Shown: positions 7,991 through 16,758, numbered from the stretch's first letter. The stretch is DNA of 64,000 nucleotides from JACVRW01 sp963826165 (GCA_963826165.1 CAWGWC010000016.1:186001-250000), one strand, 5' to 3'. The notes: generated by a model from the sequence alone, not told the origin. Numbers and translations are program-made.

Positions 7991-8430
7991 GAGACCCCCC
8001 TGACGATGTTCGTCCAGGTGCCGCGCACGACCTCCTGGCCGTCCTGGTTGGTGGACACCGACTCGAAGACGTAGAAGCCCATCCCGCCCTTCTCGGAGAT
8101 GTCCTTGACGGTGGTCTCGGTGGTGATCACGTCGCCCACGCAGACCGGCTCGCCCCACACGAACTCCTGTCCCCCGTGGACCATCATCGCGAAGTTGATG
8201 CCTACGTCCGGGTCGAAGATGCCCGGCGCGACGGAGCCCGACGAGTAGACGACCGCGAACATCGGCGGCGCCGGGATGTCGCGAAAGCCCTCCGCGCGGG
8301 CCTTATCGCGGTCGAAATAGACCGGGTTGTCCTCACCCACCGCGAGGGCGTACTCGCGGATCTTCTCCTTGCCGATCTCGTACTCGAAGGGCGGAAAGGT
8401 CTTGCCTATCGCGGACTGGTTCACGGGCAC
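7987..8430 (-). CDS. FAS1-like dehydratase domain protein, HadA-like subunit
   Basis: A protein of about 147 residues with a hot-dog fold of the MaoC N-terminal/FAS1-like dehydratase type ('IGKTFPPFEYEIGKEKIREYALAVGEDNPVYFD'), with 'APPMFAVVYS' and 'VHGGQEFVWGEPV' further on. It lacks the catalytic Asp/His pair and would serve as the structural partner of the HadB-like subunit. I prefer the GTG at 8430: it gives the usual family N-terminus and sits 8 nt after a TAGACT box. GTG 8481 and GTG 8424 are also possible. Confidence 0.83.
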   Translation of the reverse strand: MPVNQSAIGKTFPPFEYEIGKEKIREYALAVGEDNPVYFDRDKARAEGFRDIPAPPMFAVVYSSGSVAPGIFDPDVGINFAMMVHGGQEFVWGEPVCVGDVITTETTVKDISEKGGMGFYVFESVSTNQDGQEVVRGTWTNIVRGVS

Positions 8431-8438
8431 GGCGCGGC

Positions 8439-8444
8439 AGTCTA
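8439..8444 (-). promoter_or_regulatory. -10 box of the HadA/HadB-like pair
   Basis: TAGACT on the minus strand, 8 nt before the preferred GTG at 8430, so the leader would be about 1-2 nt. Confidence 0.4.
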
Positions 8445-8535
8445 TGCCAGCGATGGGCTGGGAAGAAGACGACGCGCCCACCCCCCGTGGACGCGTCGCC
8501 GCTTGGTCGCGCTGTCTGTCGGCCCAGCCTTGGGC

Positions 8536-9399
8536 CTAGGCGGCTTCGCGGAGGCCCTGGGCCTCGGCGAGCGTGGACAGCTTGCGCAGTGCCGCCTCTT
8601 CGATCTGGCGGGTGCGCTCGCGCGTCAGCTGAAAGAGCTTGGCGACCTTGTCGAGCGTCTGGGGAGGTTCGCCGTTGAGGCCGTAGCGCAGCTCGAGGAC
8701 GCGCTTCTCCCGGTAGGGCAGGTGCTCGAGGACGCCGTAGAGCCGCTCGTCGCGCATCTGCTCGACCGCCTCGTCGAACGGAGACGCCGTCGACTGGTCC
8801 TCGATCAGGTCACCGAACAGCGCCGCGTCGCCGTCGTCGCCGACCGGCTTGTCGAGCGAGACGAGCTGCTGGGCGGCACGCATGATCACGTCCGCCTCGT
8901 CGGGGTCGACGCCGGCGTAGGCGGCAATCTCCTCGATCGTCGCGTCACGGTCGCCGTTGGCCTCGAGCTTGCGCTGGGCGTTGTCGAGCTTCTTGAGGAT
9001 GTTGTCGATGTGGATCGGGATCCGAATCGTCCGCGCCTTGTCGGCGATGGCGCGCGAGATCGCCTGACGGATCCACCAGGTGGCGTAGGTGGAGAACTTG
9101 AAGCCCTTGCGGTAGTCGAACTTCTCCACCGCCCTCACCAGGCCGATCGTGCCCTCCTGGATGAGATCGAGGAAGGGCAGCCCCTGGTTGCGGTAGCGCT
9201 TGGCGATCGAGACCACGAGACGCAGGTTGGCCCGCGTCATGTGGTCCTTGGCGTCGAGGTCGCCTCGCTCGATGCGCCGAGCCAGATCGAGCTCCTCCGC
9301 GGCCGTGAGCAGAGGCGTCTTGGCGATCCCGTCCAGGAACTGCTGAAGTGAGTCGAGGGTGGGATCGGGGGCGGCCTGGCTTAGCGTCTCGGTGGTCAC
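8536..9399 (-). CDS. sigma-70 family RNA polymerase sigma factor (group 1/2)
   Basis: A 287-residue sigma factor with regions 1.2, 2, 3 and 4 but without a long acidic region 1.1. Region 2 reads 'NLRLVVSIAKRYRNQGLPFLDLIQEGTIGLVRAVEKFDY.KGFKFSTYATWWIRQAISRA'. Region 4 ends in the helix-turn-helix 'LTRERTRQIEEAALRKL'. Recognition helices are close to those of RpoD/SigA, so it should read standard -10/-35 promoters. It may be the housekeeping factor or a SigB/HrdB-like group 2 paralogue. The GTG at 9399 lies 7 nt after a TAGCTT box; a TTG at 9456 would add 19 residues of no recognisable kind. Confidence 0.9.
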   Translation of the reverse strand: MTTETLSQAAPDPTLDSLQQFLDGIAKTPLLTAAEELDLARRIERGDLDAKDHMTRANLRLVVSIAKRYRNQGLPFLDLIQEGTIGLVRAVEKFDYRKGFKFSTYATWWIRQAISRAIADKARTIRIPIHIDNILKKLDNAQRKLEANGDRDATIEEIAAYAGVDPDEADVIMRAAQQLVSLDKPVGDDGDAALFGDLIEDQSTASPFDEAVEQMRDERLYGVLEHLPYREKRVLELRYGLNGEPPQTLDKVAKLFQLTRERTRQIEEAALRKLSTLAEAQGLREAA

Positions 9400-9406
9400 G
9401 TCAGCC

Positions 9407-9412
9407 AAGCTA
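9407..9412 (-). promoter_or_regulatory. -10 box of the sigma factor gene, leaderless type
   Basis: TAGCTT on the minus strand, 7 nt before the GTG at 9399. It supports that start over the upstream TTG, because the box lies inside the longer frame. Confidence 0.45.
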
Positions 9413-9473
9413 CGGCCGCCCCCTAAGGCTTCCCTAAATCCTTCAGAGTGCCGCAATCCCGCGTGCAGAGCGG

Positions 9474-10112
9474 TCAGCTCTTCACGAACGGCTGCACGGC
9501 GTCGAGCACCTGCTGCATGTCGAGAGCCGGATCGAAGGCCCCCGCAGCCGGCTGCCTGCCCCTCAGGATCCGGACCGCGGCTGCGTGCCGCGCCTCGATC
9601 TGAACGATGCTCCCCGCGGCCGCCAGCACCTCGTCCGACTGGATCGCCGGCGCCGCGCCGTTGTAGGCGCTCACCCCGGTGTCCTCGAAGGTCTGGGCCA
9701 GCTTCAGGAAGCTCTTCTCGTTGGCGAAGGCCTTCCCGAAGTCCACTCCCGGAGCCGCGACGGGCTTGCCGCCCAGCTGCTTGATGGTGCCCATCAGGGC
9801 GGTGACGTGCTCGTTCTCGTTGTCGCGGATCTCGGTGGCGAGCGACTTTGCCCTCATGGAGAGGCCGCTCGTCATCATCAGACCCTGGTCGTAGAAGGCA
9901 GCCTCGAGGTACTCGAGCGTGAGCGCGAAGTTGAGGATGTCGACGTCTCCGCCGCCGTCCTGCGCGATCGCCTCTCTCACGAACGGTCCCACCGCGCCGA
10001 GCCCGTAGACCGCACCAGCGGTCACCGCACCCCGCATCATGAAGGACTGCCTGGTCATTCCCTTTATCTCTACGGCCGCCAACTCAGGGGCGGCCAGCTT
10101 GCTGCTGGACAT
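9474..10112 (-). CDS. exported ferritin-like domain protein 1
   Basis: A 212-residue protein with an N-terminal export segment ('MTRQSFMMRGAVTAGAVYGLGAVGPFV', about residues 19-45) followed by a four-helix ferritin-like domain. Iron-type ligands are suggested by 'ALTLEYLEAAFYDQG' (Glu), 'EIRDNENEHV' (Glu, His) and 'IEARHAAAVRILRG' (Glu, His). The R-x-x-F-M arrangement is reminiscent of a Tat signal but lacks a clear twin arginine. The family is common as tandem pairs in Solirubrobacterales; no substrate is known. AAGGAG precedes the ATG. It lies 32 nt downstream of a paralogue on the same strand. Confidence 0.85.
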   Translation of the reverse strand: MSSSKLAAPELAAVEIKGMTRQSFMMRGAVTAGAVYGLGAVGPFVREAIAQDGGGDVDILNFALTLEYLEAAFYDQGLMMTSGLSMRAKSLATEIRDNENEHVTALMGTIKQLGGKPVAAPGVDFGKAFANEKSFLKLAQTFEDTGVSAYNGAAPAIQSDEVLAAAGSIVQIEARHAAAVRILRGRQPAAGAFDPALDMQQVLDAVQPFVKS

Positions 10113-10144
10113 CAGTGTGTCTCCTTTTCTCTGACCGCGCCGGC

Positions 10145-10834
10145 TCAGGCGAGGAACGGCTTGACCTGGGGCAGCACCTCTGCCATCGAGGCCGGCTTGG
10201 CGAAGGCGCCGTCGGGGACGATCGTCTTCCCCACCACCAGGTTGAGAGCCGCGGCGTGGCGGGCCTCGATCGAGTGGATCGACAGCGCGGCGGCCAGGAT
10301 GTCCTTGGACTTGATCCGGGCCGCCTGGCCCAGGTAGGCGGCGGCGCCGAGGTTCTCGACCACGGCCGCCGTCTCCAGCACCTTCATCTCGCCGCCCTCT
10401 AGGACGGCATCGAAGTTGGTCTTGGGCCGCTTCGGCTTTCCGCCGAGCTCCTTGACCACCCCGGTCAGCGTGTCCACGTGTGCCTGCTCCGAGTCGCGAA
10501 TCAGCGTTGCGGTCTTGCCCAGCTGCTTGTTCTTGACCACCCCTGAATCCAGGACCGCGTTGTAGAAGTCGGTCTCCAGGTGCTCGAGCGTCAGGGCGTA
10601 CTGGACGATCGCCAGATCCCCTGCCATGCCGCTATCGGCGTTCGTGGACTTGTCCATCGCGCTCGACTCCGAGCCGGCGCTCTCGTCATCGTCGCCGCAC
10701 GCGGCGAGGAAGATCGCGAAAGCTCCAGCGGCACCCGCGCCGCCCATCATCTTCAGGAAACGCTTTCGCGAGCCGGCGTCCTCTGCCAGTTCGTGCAGCG
10801 CCCCCTGCTGCTCCTGATTTTTCGTTTCTTGCAT
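10145..10834 (-). CDS. ferritin-like domain lipoprotein 2
   Basis: A 229-residue paralogue of the next gene. The N-terminus 'RKRFLKMMGGAGAAGAFAIFLAAC' ends in a lipobox (FLAAC, Cys about residue 46), followed by an Asp/Glu/Ser linker, so it is predicted to be lipid-anchored outside the membrane. The ferritin-like helices carry 'ALTLEHLETDFYNAV', 'LIRDSEQAHVDTL' and 'SIEARHAAALNLVVG'. It may bind iron or protect the surface from oxidants, but this is inference. GGGGGG ahead of the ATG serves as ribosome binding site. It forms an operon with ferritin-like protein 1. Confidence 0.85.
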   Translation of the reverse strand: MQETKNQEQQGALHELAEDAGSRKRFLKMMGGAGAAGAFAIFLAACGDDDESAGSESSAMDKSTNADSGMAGDLAIVQYALTLEHLETDFYNAVLDSGVVKNKQLGKTATLIRDSEQAHVDTLTGVVKELGGKPKRPKTNFDAVLEGGEMKVLETAAVVENLGAAAYLGQAARIKSKDILAAALSIHSIEARHAAALNLVVGKTIVPDGAFAKPASMAEVLPQVKPFLA

Positions 10835-10867
10835 GCCCCCCTATGCGCCAACCTGGCGCGAAACGGA

Positions 10868-11620
10868 TCAGCGGGCCCGCGCCAGTACCACCAAGCGCCG
10901 AGCGCCCGGCTCGAATGGGGTACGCGCCCCCGGGTCCCCGAGCAGTTCGTCCACCGCGAAGCCCGCGACCTCCAAGAGGCGCACGATCTCGGCGGCCGTA
11001 TACACGTGATGTACCGACACCGCGTGCTCGGGCTCCCGCCCCTGTGCCGACAGCTCCAGCTCGGTGACGATGCGGCTGCGCCGGGCGTCGTAGCGGTGTC
11101 GCCCCCGCATCCTCACGCCGTCCACGTCGTGGTCGAGGCTCTCGTTGAGAGGGAAGGCCGACTCGGCCACGGTGGCCGTCTCGAGCACGAGGCGTCCCCC
11201 GGTCCGCAGAGCGCGGCGGGAGGCGTTCAGCTGCTCGACGGTCCCCTCGTGCGGGAGATAGCCGAAGCTGTTTCCCCAGCACACGAGGGCGTCGTACTGC
11301 CGGGCCGGCGCCTCGCGCACGTCGGCCACCTCGTAGCGCACATCCACGCCGCGCTCGGCGGCCACGCGCCGGGCCTCGGCGATCTCGGGCGCGGAGATGT
11401 CGATTCCCGTGACCTCGAGGCCGCGCTCGGCCAACCGCACCGCGATGCGGCCGGCGCCGCAGGGAGCGTCGAGCACCCGCCCGCCCGCGGGCAGGTCGAG
11501 CAGAGCGGCGATCGCCGCAGCGTCGTCATCGGCCCAGGGCTCTGACGCGCCGCGCCAGAACTCTGCCGCCAGTCCTTCCATGAAGTCGACGAACCAGTCG
11601 TCGGAGACCTGCTTCAGCAC
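10868..11620 (-). CDS. class I SAM-dependent methyltransferase
   Basis: A 250-residue methyltransferase with the SAM-binding motif 'GRVLDAPCGAGRIAVRLAERGLEVTGIDIS' (about residues 48-77), then 'DVRYEVADVREAP' and 'YDALVCWGNSFGYLPHEG' as motifs II-IV. The C-terminal half has 'EIVRLLEVAGFAVDELLG', common to small-molecule methyltransferases. The substrate is unknown. GTG start with AAAGGA about 10 nt upstream. It precedes the ferritin-like lipoprotein gene by 33 nt on the same strand. Confidence 0.85.
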   Translation of the reverse strand: MLKQVSDDWFVDFMEGLAAEFWRGASEPWADDDAAAIAALLDLPAGGRVLDAPCGAGRIAVRLAERGLEVTGIDISAPEIAEARRVAAERGVDVRYEVADVREAPARQYDALVCWGNSFGYLPHEGTVEQLNASRRALRTGGRLVLETATVAESAFPLNESLDHDVDGVRMRGRHRYDARRSRIVTELELSAQGREPEHAVSVHHVYTAAEIVRLLEVAGFAVDELLGDPGARTPFEPGARRLVVLARAR

Positions 11621-11736
11621 TTCGGTACTTCCTTTCGACTCGGAGAGAGTGCGCTGGCGTCAGCGCGCCGAGCCGGCGGCGAGGTGCTGCGAGACGAGGC
11701 TGTGACGGTGCGTGAGCAGAGGCGTCGCAGCCGAGC

Positions 11737-12411
11737 TTAATCCTCGAGAAAGCCCCTGACAAGTCCGGCGGTCTCGCTTGGCCGCTCGAGTGCCGGAAGG
11801 TGGCCGGCGCCCTCGATGGTCACCAGCTCGGCGTCCTCGATCTCGCGGGCCAGGCGCTGGGCGATCGCGTGAAAGTCCGGCCTGTCGTGCTCACCCACCG
11901 CGACGAGGGTCGGGGCCCGCACGGCCGAGAGGTCGATGCCTTCGGGTTCGCGCTCCTCGGCCTGAGAGGCCAGCTGCAGCTCGAACGAGCGGCGCTGGGC
12001 GGGGCCGATCACCTCGGCGAAGGCCGGAGCCCAGAAGCGCACGTTGAGGTCGGTGGCGGCGTCGAGGTCACCCTCCTCCAGCAGCCGGTCCTCCTCCTCG
12101 GCGTAGCCGTGAATCTCGTCGGACCAGTCGTGGTCGGGCAACGGCGAGTCGAGCAGCACCAGGTGCGTCACCAGCTCGGGCGACCGGCTGGCCAGCTCCA
12201 GGCACACCTGCGCTCCGTAGGAGGCGCCCACCAGGGCCGCCGGCCGGCCGGCCAGACGGGCCTTCAGATCCTCCGCGTGCGAGAAGTCGCCGCCTTCTGG
12301 CATCGGCGTGTCCCCGAAACCGCGCAGCTCGTGGGTCTCGGCCCCCGGTACCTCAAAGCCGTCCCACATGCGGGAGTCGGCGACGCCGGCGTGGACGAGG
12401 ATCGCGCGCAC
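11737..12411 (-). CDS. alpha/beta hydrolase
   Basis: A 224-residue alpha/beta-fold hydrolase without export signal. The nucleophile elbow is 'VGASYGAQ' with a Ser nucleophile, the acid is probably in 'VAVGEHDRPDF', and the catalytic His lies in 'EGAGHLPALERP'. It is an esterase/lipase-like enzyme of unknown substrate. The GTG at 12411 begins directly with the first core strand and lies 6 nt downstream of the lepA stop, so the two are probably co-transcribed. Confidence 0.87.
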   Translation of the reverse strand: MRAILVHAGVADSRMWDGFEVPGAETHELRGFGDTPMPEGGDFSHAEDLKARLAGRPAALVGASYGAQVCLELASRSPELVTHLVLLDSPLPDHDWSDEIHGYAEEEDRLLEEGDLDAATDLNVRFWAPAFAEVIGPAQRRSFELQLASQAEEREPEGIDLSAVRAPTLVAVGEHDRPDFHAIAQRLAREIEDAELVTIEGAGHLPALERPSETAGLVRGFLED

Positions 12412-12417
12412 GGCTCG

Positions 12418-14241
12418 CTACTTCTTGCCGTCGCCGTCGCCCGACAGCTCGAGCACGGCGAGGAAGGCTTCCTGTGGGACCTCCACGCGGCCCACCTGCT
12501 TCATGCGCTTCTTGCCCTCCTTCTGCTTCTCAAGCAGCTTGCGCTTGCGCGACACGTCGCCGCCGTAGCACTTGGCGATCACGTCCTTGCGCATCGGCTT
12601 GACCGACTCGCGGGCGATGATCTTCGAGCCGATCGCCGCCTGAATCGCCACCTCGAACTGCTGGCGCGGGATCTGCTTGCGCAGCCGCTCCGCGAGAACC
12701 CGGCCGGCGGGGTAGGCCTTGTCGCGGTGCACCACCATCGACAGCGCGTCGACCTTGTCGCCCGCCAGCAGGATGTCGAGCTTCACGAGGTCGCCCTCCC
12801 GCATGCCCAGGATCTCGTAGTCGAGCGAGGCGTAGCCGCGGGTGCGCGACTTGAGCTGGTCGAAGAAGTCGAGCACGATCTCGGCCAGCGGCAGGTCGTA
12901 CTGGAGCTGCACGCGCTCGGTGCTGAGGAAGGTCATGTCCGTGTGGGTCCCGCGGCGTTCCTGGCACAGCTCCATCACCTGCCCCACGTAGTCCTTGGGG
13001 CAGAGGATGGTGGCGCGGATGTAGGGCTCCTCGATCGACGCGATCGCCGCCCGGTCGGGCATGTCAGAGGGCGAATGGACCACGAGCTCCGTGCCGTCCT
13101 CGAGCCGGAGGTCGTACTCGACGTTCGGGGCCGTGGCCAACAGCTCGAGGTCGTACTCGCGCTCGAGGCGCTCCCGCACGATGTCCATGTGAAGCAGCCC
13201 GAGAAAGCCGCAGCGGAAGCCGAACCCGAGCGCCTCGCTGGTCTCGGGCTCCCAGGTGAGTGCCGCGTCGTTGAGCGACAGCTTCTCGAGGGCGTCGCGC
13301 AGCTCGGGGAACTGGTTGGTCTCCACCGGGAAGAGGCCGCAGAAGACCATCGGCTTGATCTCCCGGTAGCCGGGCAGCGGCTTGGCGGCGGCGCCGGCCT
13401 TGGTGGTGAGGGTGTCGCCCACCCGCAGCAGCGAGACGTCCTTGATCCCGGTGATCACGTAGCCCACCTCGCCGGCGCGCAGATGGTCCACCGGGGTCAT
13501 GCCCGGTCCGAAGAAGCCGATCTCATCGATGTCCGCCTCCGTGCCCGCCTGCATGGCCAGGATGGCGTCGTTTCGCCTGAGCGTTCCGTCCACCACGCGC
13601 ACGTAGGCCACCACGCCGCGGTACTGGTCGAACTCGGAATCGAAGATCAGCGCTCGCGCGGGGGCGTCGGGGTCTCCCTCGGGCGGCGGGATGCGCTCGA
13701 CCACGGCCTCGAGCAGATCCACCACTCCGTCGCCGGTCTTGGCGGAGATGCGAATGACCGAATCGGCATCCTCGCCCAGCAGCTCGCTCACCTCGCCCGC
13801 GACGCGCTCGGGCTCGGCGCCCGGAAGGTCGATCTTGTTCATGGCCGGGATCAGCTCGAGCCCCGAGTCCACGGCGAGGTAGGTGTTGGCCACGGTCTGT
13901 GCCTCCACTCCCTGCGAGGCATCGACCAGCAGCAGCGCGCCGTCGCATGCGGCCAGCGAGCGCGACACCTCGTAGGTGAAGTCCACGTGCCCCGGCGTGT
14001 CGATCAGGTGCAGGCGGTAGAGCTGTCCGTTGCGCGCCGTGTACTCCACGCGCACCGCCTGGGCCTTGATCGTGATGCCGCGCTCGCGCTCGAGGTCCAT
14101 CGAATCGAGGAGCTGCGGACGGTGATCGCGCGGGTCGACGGCGCCCGTGATCTCGAGGATGCGGTCGGCCAGCGTCGACTTCCCGTGATCGATGTGGGCG
14201 ATGATCGAGAAGTTGCGGATGTTCTGGGACGGGCTTCCCAC
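12418..14241 (-). CDS. lepA: elongation factor 4 (LepA)
   Basis: A 607-residue translational GTPase that acts on stalled or mistranslocated ribosomes and in 30S biogenesis. It shows the G1 motif 'AHIDHGKST', 'DTPGHVDF' (G3), 'MNKIDLPG' (G4), the EF-G-like domains and the LepA-specific C-terminal domain ('GYASLDYEI', then 'RQQFEVAIQAAIGSKIIARESVKPMRKDVIAKCYGGDVSRKRKLLEKQKEGKKRMK'-type tail, given here only as landmarks). The GTG at 14241 is chosen because it lies 7 nt after a TAAGCT box and removes a 20-residue basic tail not seen in LepA. Confidence 0.96.
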   Translation of the reverse strand: MGSPSQNIRNFSIIAHIDHGKSTLADRILEITGAVDPRDHRPQLLDSMDLERERGITIKAQAVRVEYTARNGQLYRLHLIDTPGHVDFTYEVSRSLAACDGALLLVDASQGVEAQTVANTYLAVDSGLELIPAMNKIDLPGAEPERVAGEVSELLGEDADSVIRISAKTGDGVVDLLEAVVERIPPPEGDPDAPARALIFDSEFDQYRGVVAYVRVVDGTLRRNDAILAMQAGTEADIDEIGFFGPGMTPVDHLRAGEVGYVITGIKDVSLLRVGDTLTTKAGAAAKPLPGYREIKPMVFCGLFPVETNQFPELRDALEKLSLNDAALTWEPETSEALGFGFRCGFLGLLHMDIVRERLEREYDLELLATAPNVEYDLRLEDGTELVVHSPSDMPDRAAIASIEEPYIRATILCPKDYVGQVMELCQERRGTHTDMTFLSTERVQLQYDLPLAEIVLDFFDQLKSRTRGYASLDYEILGMREGDLVKLDILLAGDKVDALSMVVHRDKAYPAGRVLAERLRKQIPRQQFEVAIQAAIGSKIIARESVKPMRKDVIAKCYGGDVSRKRKLLEKQKEGKKRMKQVGRVEVPQEAFLAVLELSGDGDGKK

Positions 14242-14248
14242 TCTCCCG

Positions 14249-14254
14249 AGCTTA
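14249..14254 (-). promoter_or_regulatory. -10 box of lepA, leaderless type
   Basis: TAAGCT on the minus strand, 7 nt before the GTG at 14241. It decides the lepA start used here. Confidence 0.5.
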
Positions 14255-14294
14255 CGTACTCCCTCGACCACCCGAGTACCCTGGCGCCGGACTC

Positions 14295-14693
14295 GTGGCA
14301 AGCAGTGACATCGAAGTGGTCAGGGCGGTTTTCGCCGCCTTCGGCACCCGGGACGTCGAGGGCGTGCTCTCGCTCATGAGCGAGGACGTGGAGTTCAGGC
14401 CGATGACCAGCGAGGTCGTGGGTCGCACCGAGCCCTATCGCGGGCACGACGGGATGCGGATGTACTTTGCCGACGCCGCGCGCGTCTGGGAGGAGCTGCG
14501 GCTCACGCCTCAGGAGTTCCGCGAGGTCGGCGAGATCGTGCTCGTGACCGGGCGGGTGAGCGCCCACTCCCCCGCCCGCACGATCGTCGGCTCCACCGGC
14601 TGGATCTTTCGCGTGCGCGACGGCAAGGTCGTGCAGGGACGCGTGTTCCGGTCAGCGTCCGACGCAGTCCGAGCCGCGGCGGAGGAGAGCTAG
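14295..14693 (+). CDS. NTF2-like / SnoaL-type protein
   Basis: A 132-residue NTF2-like protein ('SDIEVVRAVFAAFGTRDVEGVLSLMSEDVEFRPM', 'YRGHDGMRMYFADAARVWEELRL', 'FRVRDGKVVQGRVF'), the SnoaL/ketosteroid isomerase-like fold. The activity is unknown. GTG start; a TACCCT box lies 12 nt upstream, so the leader would be short. It is divergent from lepA (54 nt between starts) and overlaps the stop of the next gene on the opposite strand by 4 nt. Confidence 0.8.
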   Translation: MASSDIEVVRAVFAAFGTRDVEGVLSLMSEDVEFRPMTSEVVGRTEPYRGHDGMRMYFADAARVWEELRLTPQEFREVGEIVLVTGRVSAHSPARTIVGSTGWIFRVRDGKVVQGRVFRSASDAVRAAAEES

Positions 14694-15127
14694 GGCCGGC
14701 GCCGAGCGCGCAGCAGGTAGTCGACCTGCTCCTGCTTTCTCATGATCATGTGCTCCAGCCGGTGCTCGACCGCCTCCGAGGCGGCCTCTCTCCCAGTGGG
14801 CTCGATCGCGGCCTGGAGCGCTTCGAGCGTCTCGTTCTCGGCCTCGATCAACCGGTCGAGCGCCGCCGCCGGGTCGGCCTCGAACTCGAGCGGGGCCACC
14901 TCGGTCGTCGGCTCGCCTCCCAGCGCCGCAATCTTCTCCACGAGCCGGGTGGCGTCCTCGAGCTCCGAAGCGGCGTGCTCGTTCATCTTGTCCGCGTGGG
15001 CCTGGTACTCGAGCCCGATCACGCTGCCGGCCACCAGCGAGTAGTTGAGCACCGAGCGGTGCTGAAGCCTCAGCGCCTCGTTGAGGCACCTGATCTGCTC
15101 TTCGACATCCATCTCTTCTTCGGGCAT
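14690..15127 (-). CDS. ferritin-like / bacterioferritin-related four-helix protein
   Basis: A 145-residue soluble helical protein without export signal. The pattern of four helices with 'LNEALRLQHRSVLNYSLVAG', 'HADKMNEHAASELEDATRLVEKIAALGGEPT', 'LIEAENETLEALQAAI' and 'VEHRLEHMIMRKQEQVDYLL' follows bacterioferritin (E..H..E..HA..L), though some metal-site glutamates are replaced. It may be an iron- or stress-related Dps/Bfr relative. AAGGA precedes the ATG. It lies just downstream of murJ on the same strand. Confidence 0.7.
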   Translation of the reverse strand: MPEEEMDVEEQIRCLNEALRLQHRSVLNYSLVAGSVIGLEYQAHADKMNEHAASELEDATRLVEKIAALGGEPTTEVAPLEFEADPAAALDRLIEAENETLEALQAAIEPTGREAASEAVEHRLEHMIMRKQEQVDYLLRARRRP

Positions 15128-15136
15128 TGACCGTCC

Positions 15137-16741
15137 TTACCCACCGGACCGGCCTCGGCTAACGAGCAACCTGCGGATCTGGCGCGCCTCGGGCACGCGG
15201 AGCAGCCAGACGCCGATCGCGTAGATCGCCAGGCCCGCGCCGATTCCGGTGAACACCGAGACCATCTGCGCGAGCAGCGAGCGCCCCAGCCACTCGTCGA
15301 GCCCGTACCAGACCCCGTAGGCGGCGCCGGCCAGGAGCGCCGCGGCCACCAGCATCCGGATCGTGGTCGACAGCAGCAGGGGGCCCTCGAGTCCTCCCAG
15401 CTCGCGACGCAGGATCCAGCCCTGGGCCGCGCACATCGCGATCGTGCCCGCCACGGTGCCCAGCACGATGCCGGTGATCCCGAGCGGCTTGTAGAGCAAC
15501 GCGGCCAGCGCGACGTTGATCACCAGGTTGAGACCCGCCAGCGCCGTGGTGGCCCAGGTTCGCTGCAGCGAGAAGAACGTGCGGGAGAAGAGCAGGCTCA
15601 CCCCCTGGAGCGGCAGAGAGATCGACCACCACACGAGCGCCGTGGAGGTCAGCTCCGTGGCCTCGGGCCCGAACGCGCCGCGCTCGAACACGAGCCGCGT
15701 GATGGGCTCGGCCAGCACCGCCATCAGTACCGCGCTCGGGATCAGCAGCAGGCAGATCTGCCGCACGCCGGTGCTCATCGTGTGGCGCAGCTCGTTCCTC
15801 GCGCCGCGGGCGGCGAAGCGCGACAGCGTGGGGAACAGGATCGTCGCGATGGAGATGGAGAACAGGCCCTGTGGAAGCTGGTAGATCCTGAACGCCTTGT
15901 CGATCGCCGCCGGCGCCTGGTCGGACACGAGCGTGCCGAACAGCGAGTTGATCAGGAGGCTGAGGTTGATCAGGCCGAGCGTGATCGTCACCGGCAGCAT
16001 CAGCCTCAGCACGCGGCGGACGTGCTCGTTGCGCAGGTGGAGCTGCAGCCTGAACTCGCCCCCGCGCCCCCGCAGCCAGGGCAGCGGCAGGAGGAACTGC
16101 ACGACCGTCCCCGCCAGCACCCCGATCGCGTAGGCGTAGATCTCGTCCTCCTCCGGGAAGGTGGGCACGAGGCCGACGAGCGCGAGGATGATGACCACGT
16201 TCCAGGCCACCGGAGCCAGGGCGGGGACGGCGAAGTGCTCGAACGAGTTGAGCATGCCCACGGTGAGCCCCGACAGCGCGAGCAGGATGACGATCGGGAA
16301 CATGATCCAGGCCAGCTTCACCGTCAGGTCGGCAAGCGGTCCGTCCTCGTCGAAGCCGGGGGCGAACACGCCCATGATCGGTTCGGCCAGCAGGATGAAC
16401 AGGGCGGTGACGGCGCCCAGCGCCAGGCAGATCAGGAAGAACAGGGTGGAGGCCACCCGGAAGGCCTCCCGGCGCTCGCCCCGTTCGAGCAGCTCGGTGA
16501 AGACCGGCACGAACGCGCCCTGGAGGGCGGAATCGGCGAACAGCGCGCGCACCAGGTTCGGCACCTGGAAGGCGATCGTGAACGCGGACATGACCGCGGT
16601 CACGCCGAAGAAGTACGCGGCCAGGATCTCCCGGGCGAGGCCGAGCACCCGCGACAGGCCGGTGGCGAACGAGAAGAACGCGGTGTTGCGGGCCAGCCGG
16701 CTGGCGTGACTGCGCTGCTCGGGAGCGTCGGTGCTGCTCAC
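15137..16741 (-). CDS. murJ: lipid II flippase MurJ
   Basis: A 534-residue integral membrane protein of the MATE/MVF superfamily with about 14 hydrophobic segments. It flips lipid II across the membrane during peptidoglycan synthesis. Family landmarks are the N-terminal 'GLSRVLGLAREILAAYFFG', 'PNLVRALFADSALQGAFVPVF' and 'QGLFSISIATILFPTLSRFAA'. It lacks the C-terminal kinase-like extension of mycobacterial MurJ (MviN). GTG start, divergent from rpsT (62 nt between starts). Confidence 0.95.
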   Translation of the reverse strand: MSSTDAPEQRSHASRLARNTAFFSFATGLSRVLGLAREILAAYFFGVTAVMSAFTIAFQVPNLVRALFADSALQGAFVPVFTELLERGERREAFRVASTLFFLICLALGAVTALFILLAEPIMGVFAPGFDEDGPLADLTVKLAWIMFPIVILLALSGLTVGMLNSFEHFAVPALAPVAWNVVIILALVGLVPTFPEEDEIYAYAIGVLAGTVVQFLLPLPWLRGRGGEFRLQLHLRNEHVRRVLRLMLPVTITLGLINLSLLINSLFGTLVSDQAPAAIDKAFRIYQLPQGLFSISIATILFPTLSRFAARGARNELRHTMSTGVRQICLLLIPSAVLMAVLAEPITRLVFERGAFGPEATELTSTALVWWSISLPLQGVSLLFSRTFFSLQRTWATTALAGLNLVINVALAALLYKPLGITGIVLGTVAGTIAMCAAQGWILRRELGGLEGPLLLSTTIRMLVAAALLAGAAYGVWYGLDEWLGRSLLAQMVSVFTGIGAGLAIYAIGVWLLRVPEARQIRRLLVSRGRSGG

Positions 16742-16752
16742 GGCACGGGCGC

Positions 16753-16758
16753 TACACT
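16753..16758 (+). promoter_or_regulatory. -10 box of rpsT
   Basis: TACACT on the plus strand, 45 nt before the rpsT start, leaving a leader of roughly 40 nt. Confidence 0.35.

Noticed and set aside
11800..14379. An 859-codon open frame on the plus strand opposite lepA and the alpha/beta hydrolase gene
   Set aside because: It is an antisense shadow produced by high GC at third codon positions. It has His/Leu/Arg/Gly-rich composition and no recognisable domain, while the minus strand encodes clear LepA.
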